From Desulfobacteraceae bacterium (GTDB taxonomy: Bacteria; Desulfobacterota; DSM-4660; Desulfatiglandales; B25-G16), in contig JAPVWE010000014.1 of the NCBI GenBank assembly GCA_028572035.1, positions 1-13,312 on the forward strand: 13,312 nucleotides of DNA, given 5' to 3'. Below the pieces are notes generated by a model. The model was given only the letters and a program-made list of their open reading frames with translations, was not told where the DNA came from and ran no database searches. Both the position numbers and the translations under genes were made by a program. The stretch's first letter is position 1. Every line of letters starts with the position of its first letter. This document shows, piece by piece, positions 5,805 through 12,229 of the stretch.

Positions 5805-7781
5805 CTACGAGGGCTCGTTATCTTCTGTAGATCCTTTCTCCTCTGCTTCTGTATCAACTGAATTGATTGTCTGCGTGCCTTGCGTCTCTGAATTGTCTTC
5901 CCCTTTCTGGAGGTTTAGGGCATCATCGGACTCTATCTTCTCCTTAATAAGCATCCCAAAATCAGAGGTGACCTCTTCTTTCATGCCATCCTTGTAATTG
6001 TCATATATATCTTTGAACTCCTTTTCTTGGAGTTTTCTCAGGGAAAGAGCAATCTTTTTCTCCTCCTTAGAAACATTTACCACCAGGGCTTGAATAACGT
6101 CATCGATCTGGAACTTGCCAAGAGGGGACTTGGATTTACCTTTACTTAATTCTGATGAATGAACGAGACCCTCTATCCCTTCCTCCAATTCTACAAATAT
6201 ACCAAAATCGGTTATATTGGTCACCTTTCCTGTAACCTTTGTGCCGACCTTGTATTTTTCAGGAATCTCCTCCCAGGGGTTCTTAGTTAATTGCTTTATG
6301 CCCAATGAGAAGCGTTCATTCTCCTTATCTACAGTCATGACCTTTGCCTGTACTTCATCCCCTTTCTTATAGAGCTCAGAGGGATGTTTAAGCTTTTTTG
6401 TCCACGAGATATCTGAGATATGAACAAGTCCATCAATTTCCTCATCTATGCCAATGAATAAACCAAAATCCGTAATATTCTTTATCCGACCTTCAATAAT
6501 GGTACCCACAGGATATTTTTCTTCAATTAAATCCCAAGGATTCGGTTTTATCTGTTTCATCCCCAATGACACCCTTTTGTTTTCGGTATCCAGATTGAGC
6601 ACTACCGCCTCAACCGTATCCCCAATGCTTACTATCTGGGAGGGGTGTTTGGCTTTTCTTGTCCAGGACATCTCTGATATATGAATCAAGGCTTCTACAC
6701 CCTCTTCTATCTCTATAAATGCACCATAATCTGTGAGATTGACTACCCGCCCGGTGACTTTTGTGCCAACGGGGAATCTGTTAGATGCATCAATCCAGGG
6801 ATCGGGTTTGAGTTGTTTGAGTCCCAGGGAAACTCTTTCCTTTTCCTTATCAAAACTAATGATTTTAACTGTTATCTCATCTCCTATCTTGTACATGGAG
6901 GAAGGATGAGCAACTCTGCCCCAGGACATGTCCGTTATGTGAAGAAGTCCGTCTATACCACCAAGATCTACAAATAGGCCATAGTCAGTAATATTCTTCA
7001 CTTCACCCTTTACTATTGATGATTCCTTTAAGAGAGAAAGAGTCTTAGCCTTCTCTTTTACCCTCTCGGCCTCAAGAAGAGCCCTTCGAGAGACAATTAT
7101 ATTATTCCGCCTTTTGTTATACTTCAGAATTTTTAGTTCCATCACCTGGCCTACCAGAGAATCAAGATCCCTGATAGGGTGAAGATCAATCTGCGAGCCA
7201 GGTAAGAATGCAGGAAGACCCCCTATATCTACTGAAAGGCCTCCTTTAACCCTGAACATCACCTTTCCCTCAATGGTACCATCATTGTTGTAAACATCCC
7301 TAACTTGATCCCATACTTTTATTTTTTTTGCCTTTTCCATGGAAAGGATTACAAGGCCCTCATCATTCTCTTTTCTTTCCAATACCACATCAATCTTATC
7401 TCCTGGCTTGGCTTTAACCTTTCCATCTGAATCCTGAAACTCGTTAATGCGGATTACACCTTCTGATTTATAGCCAATGTCTACCAACACATATTCTTCA
7501 TCTATCTTGATAATCTCTCCTTTAATAAGTTCTCCTTCCTGGATCTGCCTCAGGCTCTCTTCATACATTTCTTCTATTGAAGCTTCTTTCTTGCTACTGT
7601 CACCATCAGGAGACTCAGGGTTTTCCTCATTTCCACCTTTTGTCTCTAACGCTTCTTTCTTGCTACTGTCACCATCAGGAGACTCAGGGTTTTCCTCATC
7701 TCCACCTTTTGTCTCTACTGCTACTGATTTGTCCTTTGGATCCCTATTTGCTTCTCTGGTTTCCTCTGTTTGTTCACCCAT
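5805..7781 (-). CDS. rpsA: 30S ribosomal protein S1
   Basis: The 658-residue S1 protein, which binds mRNA on the small ribosomal subunit and helps initiation on structured or weakly Shine-Dalgarno messages. Six S1 (OB-fold) domains can be counted from about residue 82: two divergent ribosome-binding ones, then four similar repeats that read KVTGxVxNxTDYGxFVxLxxGxxGLxHxSxxSW and end in SLGxKQLKPxPW. It is about 100 residues longer than the E. coli protein. An acidic N-terminal extension (1-67) contains two 23-residue tandem copies (22-44 and 45-67), and an acidic, low-complexity tail of about 70 residues follows domain 6. The ATG at 7781 has a strong AGGAGGGAG sequence (7792-7800) ten bases upstream and a good promoter before it. 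sppA follows in the same direction. Confidence 0.97.
   Translation of the reverse strand: MGEQTEETREANRDPKDKSVAVETKGGDEENPESPDGDSSKKEALETKGGNEENPESPDGDSSKKEASIEEMYEESLRQIQEGELIKGEIIKIDEEYVLVDIGYKSEGVIRINEFQDSDGKVKAKPGDKIDVVLERKENDEGLVILSMEKAKKIKVWDQVRDVYNNDGTIEGKVMFRVKGGLSVDIGGLPAFLPGSQIDLHPIRDLDSLVGQVMELKILKYNKRRNNIIVSRRALLEAERVKEKAKTLSLLKESSIVKGEVKNITDYGLFVDLGGIDGLLHITDMSWGRVAHPSSMYKIGDEITVKIISFDKEKERVSLGLKQLKPDPWIDASNRFPVGTKVTGRVVNLTDYGAFIEIEEGVEALIHISEMSWTRKAKHPSQIVSIGDTVEAVVLNLDTENKRVSLGMKQIKPNPWDLIEEKYPVGTIIEGRIKNITDFGLFIGIDEEIDGLVHISDISWTKKLKHPSELYKKGDEVQAKVMTVDKENERFSLGIKQLTKNPWEEIPEKYKVGTKVTGKVTNITDFGIFVELEEGIEGLVHSSELSKGKSKSPLGKFQIDDVIQALVVNVSKEEKKIALSLRKLQEKEFKDIYDNYKDGMKEEVTSDFGMLIKEKIESDDALNLQKGEDNSETQGTQTINSVDTEAEEKGSTEDNEPS
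7581..7718 (-). repeat. In-frame 69-base tandem duplication in rpsA
   Basis: Two adjacent 69-base copies (7650-7718 and 7581-7649) encode two 23-residue units of the pattern (V/L)ETKGG(D/N)EENPESPDGDSSKKEA. I count only a few base differences, at the first codon and the Asp/Asn codon. The near-identity at the DNA level points to a recent slippage or unequal-crossover event. The unit is acidic, rich in Ser, Pro and Gly, and likely disordered. Confidence 0.95.
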
Positions 7782-7833
7782 TAATTCTTAACTCCCTCCT
7801 AAAGAAATTTTTGTATGAAAAATACAGATATTT

Positions 7834-7862
7834 TCTATAACAAAATTATTAATAAAATTCAA
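7834..7862 (-). promoter_or_regulatory. Sigma-70-type promoter for rpsA
   Basis: On the minus strand TTGAAT (7857-7862), a 17-base AT-rich spacer, and TATAGA (7834-7839). Transcription would start near 7827, leaving a leader of about 45 bases before the rpsA start. It suggests rpsA-sppA can be expressed separately from hisC-cmk. Confidence 0.6.
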
Positions 7863-7893
7863 CCATTTATTTTTTTGTACAAATTTGGGTATT

Positions 7894-7922
7894 GTCAGTA
7901 GTCCGTTGTCTGTTGTCCATTG
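7894..7922. repeat. Short low-complexity repeat at the 3' end of cmk
   Basis: The run GTCCGTTGTCTGTTGTCC (7901-7918) and its flanks are built of near-repeated GTTGTC/TGTTGTCC words. From memory, 'ACAACGGACTAC/GGACAACAG' strings are common as intergenic repeats in environmental genomes. Here the run encodes the last residues of Cmk (NGQQTTDY) and the stop codon. Confidence 0.45.
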
Positions 7923-8662
7923 TATTTTAAATTAATTCCGATATATTTAATTATTCTTTCAACAACCTGATGGGGATTTAATTTCGTGGTATCAATTATC
8001 TCTGCATCTTTGGCTGGTTTCAGTGGTGACAGGCGCCGATTCATATCCTGATAATCTCTCTTGATGAGATCTTCCTTTACCTTTTTCCTCGAAATAGACT
8101 CTCCTTTTTTTTTCCTTTCCTGGAATCTCCGATCCACCCTTTCCTCTAATGATGCATCAAGATAGAATTTGTGCTCAGCTTCTGGAAATACAACTGTTCC
8201 CATGTCTCGACCTTCTGCCACTAGTGAACCCTGAGAACCGATCTTTCTCTGAAGCCTGGTCATTGCCTTCCTTACGGTGTCAAGTGCCGAGACATTGGAT
8301 GCCATCAAATCTATAAGGGGCTTCCTAATAGCTTCAGTAATATCCTCATTTCCCATATAAATCTTGGTTGAATCACCTTCGTGGATAAATCTTATGTTGA
8401 GACCATTACATATTTTTGCTACCTCCTCTTCATTTTGCAACTCGATACCGGCCCTCCGGATGGCAAGTCCAACAGCCCTGTACATTGCTCCCGTATCAAG
8501 ATAATGATACCGGAGTCTTTTGGCCAGGAGGCGACTAACGGTGCTCTTTCCAGAGCCTGTTGGTCCATCTATGGTTATTATTGGGGTCAGGTCTTGACAT
8601 TTGACACAATTGTCGTCAGCTGGTAGCCTTCCTCTTAAATGTTTGATTGTGTCAAATGTCAA
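7895..8662 (-). CDS. cmk: Cytidylate kinase with a repeat-derived N-terminus
   Basis: CMP/dCMP kinase, transferring phosphate from ATP to make CDP and dCDP in the cytoplasm. Seen: P-loop GPTGSGKST (33-41), the CMP-binding stretch YLDTGAMYRAVGLA, the insert region ending in the conserved EGRDMGTVVFP, and the lid with KKKGE...RD. From Ile28 (IITIDGP) onward the protein matches a normal 228-residue Cmk. The preceding 27 residues come entirely from a palindromic repeat. No in-frame ATG or GTG exists between the upstream stop codons and the P-loop. The only ordinary start is the TTG at 8662, 15 bases after hisC and 8-10 bases past an AAGGGG sequence. A rarer CTG or ATA start nearer Ile28 cannot be excluded. 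The C-terminal tail also comes from a repeat. Such clusters often carry tyrA and aroA between hisC and cmk, and both are absent here. Confidence 0.92.
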   Translation of the reverse strand: MTFDTIKHLRGRLPADDNCVKCQDLTPIITIDGPTGSGKSTVSRLLAKRLRYHYLDTGAMYRAVGLAIRRAGIELQNEEEVAKICNGLNIRFIHEGDSTKIYMGNEDITEAIRKPLIDLMASNVSALDTVRKAMTRLQRKIGSQGSLVAEGRDMGTVVFPEAEHKFYLDASLEERVDRRFQERKKKGESISRKKVKEDLIKRDYQDMNRRLSPLKPAKDAEIIDTTKLNPHQVVERIIKYIGINLKYNGQQTTDY

Positions 8663-8673
8663 GACCTGACCCC
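8583..8673. repeat. 91-base palindromic element with perfect 28-base arms
   Basis: The left arm (8583-8610) starts GGGGTCAGGTCTTGACA and continues TTTGACACAAT. The right arm (8646-8673) is its exact reverse complement. A 35-base loop (8611-8645) separates them. There is no transposase gene. The arm sequence is one I recall as a dispersed repeat of Desulfobacterota-type genomes, probably a MITE/REPIN-like element moved in trans; that identity is from memory. It begins 4 bases after the hisC stop codon and ends at codon 27 of cmk, so it supplies the cmk start. In the hisC-cmk transcript the arms would form a very stable hairpin containing the cmk start site. Confidence 0.9.
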
Positions 8674-8677
8674 TTTA

Positions 8678-9766
8678 TTAAGAGAGGATCTTCTCCAGGG
8701 TTCTAATAAATCGTTTATTCTCTTCTGGCAGCCCTACACTTATCCTGATGTATCCTTCCAATCCGAAGCTTTCCATAGATCTGACTATGACACCTTCCCC
8801 GAGCATGCGCCTGTATGTTTCTCCTGCACCGAGGGGTGTCTTGATCAGGAAAAAATTTGTCTGGGTAATTACATATTCAAGGCCTATCCGATCTAACTGG
8901 GAATACAGGAATTCAAGACCATCCCTTGTGAGGGTAAGTGTTTTTTCAATAAACTCATCATCATCAAGGGCTGCTGAGGCTCCAACCTGAGCCAGATAAT
9001 TTGCATTAAAGGGCTGTCTAACAAGGTTCATGCCATCGGTTATCATCTCCGAGGCAAATCCATAACCAATCCTGAGCCCGGCTAATCCATAGGCCTTTGA
9101 AAATGTTCGCAGAACCACCAAGAGTGGATATGAGTCTAATAATTCCACTGCGCTTGCAATGTCTGGATCGTTGGCAAATTCAATGTAAGCCTCATCCAAG
9201 ACAACAACCACATCTGAGGGAAGGACGTGTAAGAAACGGGAGATGTCCTCCTTTTTGAGGCCCTTTCCCGTTGGATTGTTCGGGTTACTTATAAAAATGA
9301 TCTTGGTCCTGGAGGAAACTGTCTTAAGGATACCTGGCAAATCAATAGAGAAATTTGATAAGGGCACCGTGGCTATTTTTCCCGCAAAACTTCCAACAAC
9401 CTTTTCATATAATAGAAAAGTAGGTAGAGGAAGGATAACCTCCTCATCAGGAGAAAGAAAAACATGTACAACCAACTTTATTATCTCGTTTGATCCATTG
9501 CCTACAATAATCTTGTCCATTGACAATCCGAACTTCTTTGCCAGTTTCTGTCTCAAATAATAGCAACTGCCATCAGGGTACCTATGGATATTATTGAGGT
9601 TTTCATTAATAGCCTTGATAGCTTTAGGTGAGGGGCCTAAGGGGTTTTCATTTGAGGCCAGTTTTATAGAACCAACTATTCCTAATTCTCTCTCAAGCTC
9701 CTCTATCGGTTTACCTGGTGGATAGGGGGTCAGGTTTTCAATGCATTTCCTCATTAGTTTTTTCAT
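8678..9766 (-). CDS. hisC: Histidinol-phosphate aminotransferase
   Basis: A PLP-dependent class I/II aminotransferase of 362 residues that converts imidazole acetol-phosphate and glutamate to histidinol-phosphate. Members in aromatic gene clusters may also act on prephenate or phenylpyruvate. Seen: LASNENPLGPSPKA (36-49), GNGSNEII (89-96), NPNNPTG (161-167), the cofactor-contacting DEAY (191-194), the Schiff-base Lys224 in FSKAYGLAG and RIGYG just after it. The ATG at 9766 has an AAGGGGAA sequence upstream with about nine bases spacing and a promoter candidate close behind. It is the first gene of a hisC-cmk unit. Its TAA is followed directly by a second TAA in frame, and cmk lies in the same frame five codons further on. 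No other his genes are in the window, so an aromatic-pathway role is a fair alternative. Confidence 0.94.
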   Translation of the reverse strand: MKKLMRKCIENLTPYPPGKPIEELERELGIVGSIKLASNENPLGPSPKAIKAINENLNNIHRYPDGSCYYLRQKLAKKFGLSMDKIIVGNGSNEIIKLVVHVFLSPDEEVILPLPTFLLYEKVVGSFAGKIATVPLSNFSIDLPGILKTVSSRTKIIFISNPNNPTGKGLKKEDISRFLHVLPSDVVVVLDEAYIEFANDPDIASAVELLDSYPLLVVLRTFSKAYGLAGLRIGYGFASEMITDGMNLVRQPFNANYLAQVGASAALDDDEFIEKTLTLTRDGLEFLYSQLDRIGLEYVITQTNFFLIKTPLGAGETYRRMLGEGVIVRSMESFGLEGYIRISVGLPEENKRFIRTLEKILS

Positions 9767-9911
9767 GGTTAGCGTTCCCCTTTTTGTTTTTTATAAAGGA
9801 ACCGGGGAGAAAAGTAAACCATAGGATGTGCTTCTTTTCACGGTAACTTGAAGATCTCACAAGGGAACCGTACGGAGGGGGAAGGTTATTTGTCGTTTAT
9901 TTTGTGGCGAC
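9767..9911. other. Intergenic region between the cyclase gene and hisC
   Basis: These 145 bases lie 3' of the cyclase gene and 5' of hisC. A promoter candidate for hisC is listed separately. No convincing terminator for the cyclase was found. A small palindrome CCGTACGG lies inside a purine-rich stretch near 9867-9874. Confidence 0.5.
9790..9818 (-). promoter_or_regulatory. Promoter candidate for hisC
   Basis: On the minus strand TTTACT (9813-9818), a 17-base spacer, and TATAAA (9790-9795). The implied start of transcription is near 9783, leaving a leader of under 20 bases that still contains the ribosome binding site. Confidence 0.45.
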
Positions 9912-11249
9912 CTATGCGCCCGGCATAAAGCCACTCTGGACCATCTGGTTGACCAACTCCTTGATGGCATTCCTGTCCTGGGGATTGATGGCGGTGAACT
10001 CGATGTTCATCTCGTAGAGCTCGGCGCTCTTTTTAACTTTGAGAATCTTGCCGTAGATGTCACTGCTCTTCACGCCAAGGATGTTAAACTCAAGCCTGAA
10101 CCTCATATTGAAGTAGGGCTCGACCTCGGCAAGGGTGGAGGCAAACATGCCACCGGAGCTCAGGTTCAGGATGCGCCCCTCGCAGGTATCAGAGCGGACG
10201 ACTTTGCCTTCCAAGATCTGAAACTCAAACGGAATATTGACTTCCACGCGCAGGCTTCGCCGGGCTTCCCGCTCGGGAACTTCAAGCTTATACGGCTCTC
10301 CGACGGACAGAAGTTCGTACAGCGATGTGGGTTCGCGCCTGCCCTTGACGGAGACGTAGATAGGGTTTTCGACTTTTACAAGGTCCCTTATTTGTGAGAA
10401 CGTTTTCTCGCTGATAAGGATCTGACCTCTGAGGGAGTATGCCTCGATACGCGAGGCCAGGTTCACCTCGTTGCCGATAACTGTGTACTCGCTGTGGAGA
10501 TCGGATCCGATCTTTCCGGCGATCACTTCCCCCGTGTTGATGCCGATTCCCATGTAAAGGGTGGGCATACCGAGGTTTTCGTTCTCCTTGTTAAAGGCGT
10601 CCATGGCGATCTGCATCTCGACAGCGCAACAGACGGCGTGCTCAATATGGCTCGGTCTGCTCACTGGGGCACCGAAAAGGGCCATGATGGAATCACCCAT
10701 GAACTTATCAACCGTGCCCCCATAGCGGTAGATGATTTCACACATGTGGTTGAAATAGCGGTTCAGCATGTCCACCACTTCGCGGGGTGAGTAGCCCTCG
10801 GTGATGACACTGAAGCCGCGCAGGTCGGAGAGCACAACGGTTACCTCCAAGGCTTGACCTCCCACTGGGAGCCCGGTTGTCTGTTCAACCACCCAGCCCA
10901 GGCGCTGATGCAGCTCTTGCCGCACCCCTGCGTCGTCTCGAGATTCTCTGTTTTCACGGATATTTTTGATGAAATCCTCGATGGAAGACACGAGGCGATC
11001 CACGAGCTTGTCCGGGTCCCCGGTTCGTTGTGGCCATTCGTGGGACGTCGACAGGACCGAAGATGGAGGAACTGGACGCGATGGAATGACATCTGCCAGG
11101 AACCGTTGCGCCGCAAGAACCGCAAGGACGCTGAACAAAGTAAGCGCTGCTGCCAACAGCACGCTCGGCCGCAGTATAGCGATCGCCGCTACGAGAGTGA
11201 TAAGCGACGTCATCCCCAACCCGACCAGAAGCCTTGTTTTCGGTTTCAT
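9912..11249 (-). CDS. Membrane class III adenylate cyclase fused to a PilZ domain
   Basis: A 445-residue protein predicted to make cAMP and bind c-di-GMP. Two N-terminal hydrophobic helices (about 7-26 and 29-51) anchor it; a proline-rich and charged linker follows. The cyclase domain (about 135-290) has metal-binding Asp142 (LSDLRGFS) and Asp186 (KFMGDS), the adenine-specifying Lys182 and Thr256 (EYTVIG), and transition-state residues Asn263 and Arg267 (NEVNLASRIE), so it looks catalytically complete. A C-terminal PilZ domain (about 326-440) carries both c-di-GMP motifs: RxxxR at 330-334 and NxSxxG at 362-367 (NLSSGG). The ATG at 11249 is preferred over an upstream frame extension at 11270 because GGGGAGGAG lies just before it. 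The gene is richer in GC than its neighbours (38/60 and 35/60 in two sampled lines, against 27/60 and 21/60 in two rpsA lines), hinting at transfer or different selection. Effector genes are unknown. Confidence 0.9.
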   Translation of the reverse strand: MKPKTRLLVGLGMTSLITLVAAIAILRPSVLLAAALTLFSVLAVLAAQRFLADVIPSRPVPPSSVLSTSHEWPQRTGDPDKLVDRLVSSIEDFIKNIRENRESRDDAGVRQELHQRLGWVVEQTTGLPVGGQALEVTVVLSDLRGFSVITEGYSPREVVDMLNRYFNHMCEIIYRYGGTVDKFMGDSIMALFGAPVSRPSHIEHAVCCAVEMQIAMDAFNKENENLGMPTLYMGIGINTGEVIAGKIGSDLHSEYTVIGNEVNLASRIEAYSLRGQILISEKTFSQIRDLVKVENPIYVSVKGRREPTSLYELLSVGEPYKLEVPEREARRSLRVEVNIPFEFQILEGKVVRSDTCEGRILNLSSGGMFASTLAEVEPYFNMRFRLEFNILGVKSSDIYGKILKVKKSAELYEMNIEFTAINPQDRNAIKELVNQMVQSGFMPGA

Positions 11250-11251
11250 GA

Positions 11252-11262
11252 TGTCTCCTCCC
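11252..11262 (-). promoter_or_regulatory. Strong ribosome binding site of the cyclase gene
   Basis: On the minus strand GGGGAGGAG lies about five bases before the ATG at 11249. It decides this start over the frame extension to 11270, which would put the site inside the coding sequence. Confidence 0.7.
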
Positions 11263-11295
11263 CTATACAACCCATCTCTACCCCGTCAGCGAGTT

Positions 11296-11318
11296 TGATC
11301 TTTGCAAGCGAAAGATCA
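11296..11318. promoter_or_regulatory. Inverted repeat upstream of the cyclase gene (possible operator)
   Basis: TGATCTTT (11296-11303) and AAAGATCA (11311-11318) are perfect 8-base arms around GCAAGCG, 46 bases upstream of the cyclase start. The arm spacing fits binding by a dimeric regulator, or an RNA hairpin in the leader. No specific regulator is recognised; TGATC...GATCA only loosely recalls a CRP-like site. Confidence 0.4.
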
Positions 11319-11516
11319 GAGGGAATGGATATTTCAGAAGCCTATTGGAAAGAAGGGGTATTGCCCATGGGGAAATTTTTGAAATTGTAATGATGGGTAC
11401 CACTTACATTGTTTGTTTGTATACCACATGGGATATAAGATGGCAAGCGAATTAATGCCGGGCCTATTCCGGTGTTTCTTGCACAACAGTTAAGTATTGC
11501 TTTCATGTTGATTTTA

Positions 11517-11532
11517 TGGCATAATTGTTGTT
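11517..11532 (+). promoter_or_regulatory. Imperfect sigma-54-like promoter before the prepilin gene
   Basis: TGGCATA-ATTG-TTGT matches the -24 element (TGGCA) and its spacing to a -12 element (TTGC expected, TTGT seen). The critical C of the -12 GC is missing. Transcription would begin about 50 bases before the ATG at 11595. Pilin genes are often sigma-54 dependent, and an NtrC-family activator is encoded in the window. Confidence 0.3.
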
Positions 11533-11594
11533 AAATTGCACAAAATAATTTACTAATATCTATCCTTCATACAGCTTGCAAGGGCAATAGTCTA

Positions 11595-12215
11595 ATGAAT
11601 ACCCCTGTTGGTATCATGACGACCGCCTTTTCATGTTGGACCATAGTCATGATCAGGGTGGAAGTCGCCATAACCAAGATGAACATGTCCCTCTTCAAAA
11701 AGGAAAGGCTGAAAATTTTAAGATACGCAAATCATGTCAGCAGCAGACCTATTTGGGTAAAAAAAAGATTTTGTGGCTTTACCCTCATCGAACTGCTAGT
11801 TGTGATTGCCATATTGGGGACTCTAGCGGGCATTGCGATGCCCATATATTCAAATCAGATCGAAAAGGCACGAATTGTCAGGGCCATAGCGGAAATCGCT
11901 ATTATGCAGAAAGAGATCGCGGCATATGATGGTGAGGAATTCGATAACTTTCTGCCAAACACGCTCGATGATATAGGACGCGGAAATCTTTTAGACCCCT
12001 GGGGCAATCCATATGAGTATCTGAACTTCGCCCATGTCGCGGGGTTGGGGCCAATGCGGAAGGACCGGTTTGTGGTGCCGTTGAATTCGGACTATGACCT
12101 TTACAGCAAGGGCAAAGACGGAGCGAGTGATCCACCTCTCACTGCCGAGGACAGCTATGATGATATCGTCCGCGCTAACGATGGGAGATTTATAGGGCTA
12201 GCTTCAGAATATTAA
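11595..12215 (+). CDS. GspG-like type IV prepilin / pseudopilin
   Basis: A precursor of a pilus- or pseudopilus-type filament subunit, 206 residues from this start. The class III signal is clear: basic KKRFCG then F-T-L-I-E-L-L, with cleavage after Gly61, mature Phe62 as +1 and Glu66 as +5, followed by the hydrophobic assembly helix (62-85). The globular part has the GspG family marks LLDPWGNPYEYL (132-143), DYDLYSKGKDG (166-176) and EDSYDDI (185-191), the region that binds calcium in GspG. The start is uncertain: AAGGG lies ten bases before the ATG at 11595, but this gives a leader of 61 residues, far longer than usual. Internal ATGs at 11679 or 11685 would give 31-33 residues but lack good ribosome binding sites. 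No other secretion or pilus assembly genes adjoin it. The prepilin peptidase of this window would be its processing enzyme. The sensor gene follows after 14 bases. Confidence 0.85.
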   Translation: MNTPVGIMTTAFSCWTIVMIRVEVAITKMNMSLFKKERLKILRYANHVSSRPIWVKKRFCGFTLIELLVVIAILGTLAGIAMPIYSNQIEKARIVRAIAEIAIMQKEIAAYDGEEFDNFLPNTLDDIGRGNLLDPWGNPYEYLNFAHVAGLGPMRKDRFVVPLNSDYDLYSKGKDGASDPPLTAEDSYDDIVRANDGRFIGLASEY

Positions 12216-12229
12216 TCAGGTTTCCTATT

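Larger units (their letters stand above)
11271..11594. other. Divergent intergenic region between cyclase and prepilin genes
   Basis: These 324 bases separate the minus-strand cyclase from the plus-strand prepilin gene and hold no supported gene. They contain an 8-base perfect palindrome near the cyclase side (11296-11318), an AT-rich half toward the prepilin gene, and an imperfect sigma-54-like site at 11517-11532. Base composition falls sharply from the GC-richer cyclase to the AT-rich prepilin upstream region. Confidence 0.65.

Noticed and set aside
7477..7840. Plus-strand open frames with repeated Ser/Leu/Pro segments opposite the rpsA 5' end
   Set aside because: The repetitive protein is only the antisense reading of the 69-base duplication in rpsA.
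8583..8673. CRISPR-like repeat or terminator
   Set aside because: There is only one inverted pair, no direct repeats with spacers, and no T run. It also contains the cmk start, so a terminator reading would cut off an essential gene.
8639..8896. 85-residue plus-strand frame starting in the palindromic element
   Set aside because: It runs antisense through the conserved hisC 3' half and gains its start from the repeat arm.
9720..9735. GGGGGTCAGGTTTTCA in hisC resembling the palindrome arm
   Set aside because: Only about ten bases match, it is inside the conserved coding sequence (LTPYPPG), and there is no partner arm.
10854..11390. 178-residue open frame on the plus strand opposite the cyclase N-terminal region
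   Set aside because: It is the complement of a clearly conserved cyclase gene in GC-richer sequence, is rich in Arg, Pro and His without a recognisable domain, and has no good ribosome binding site.
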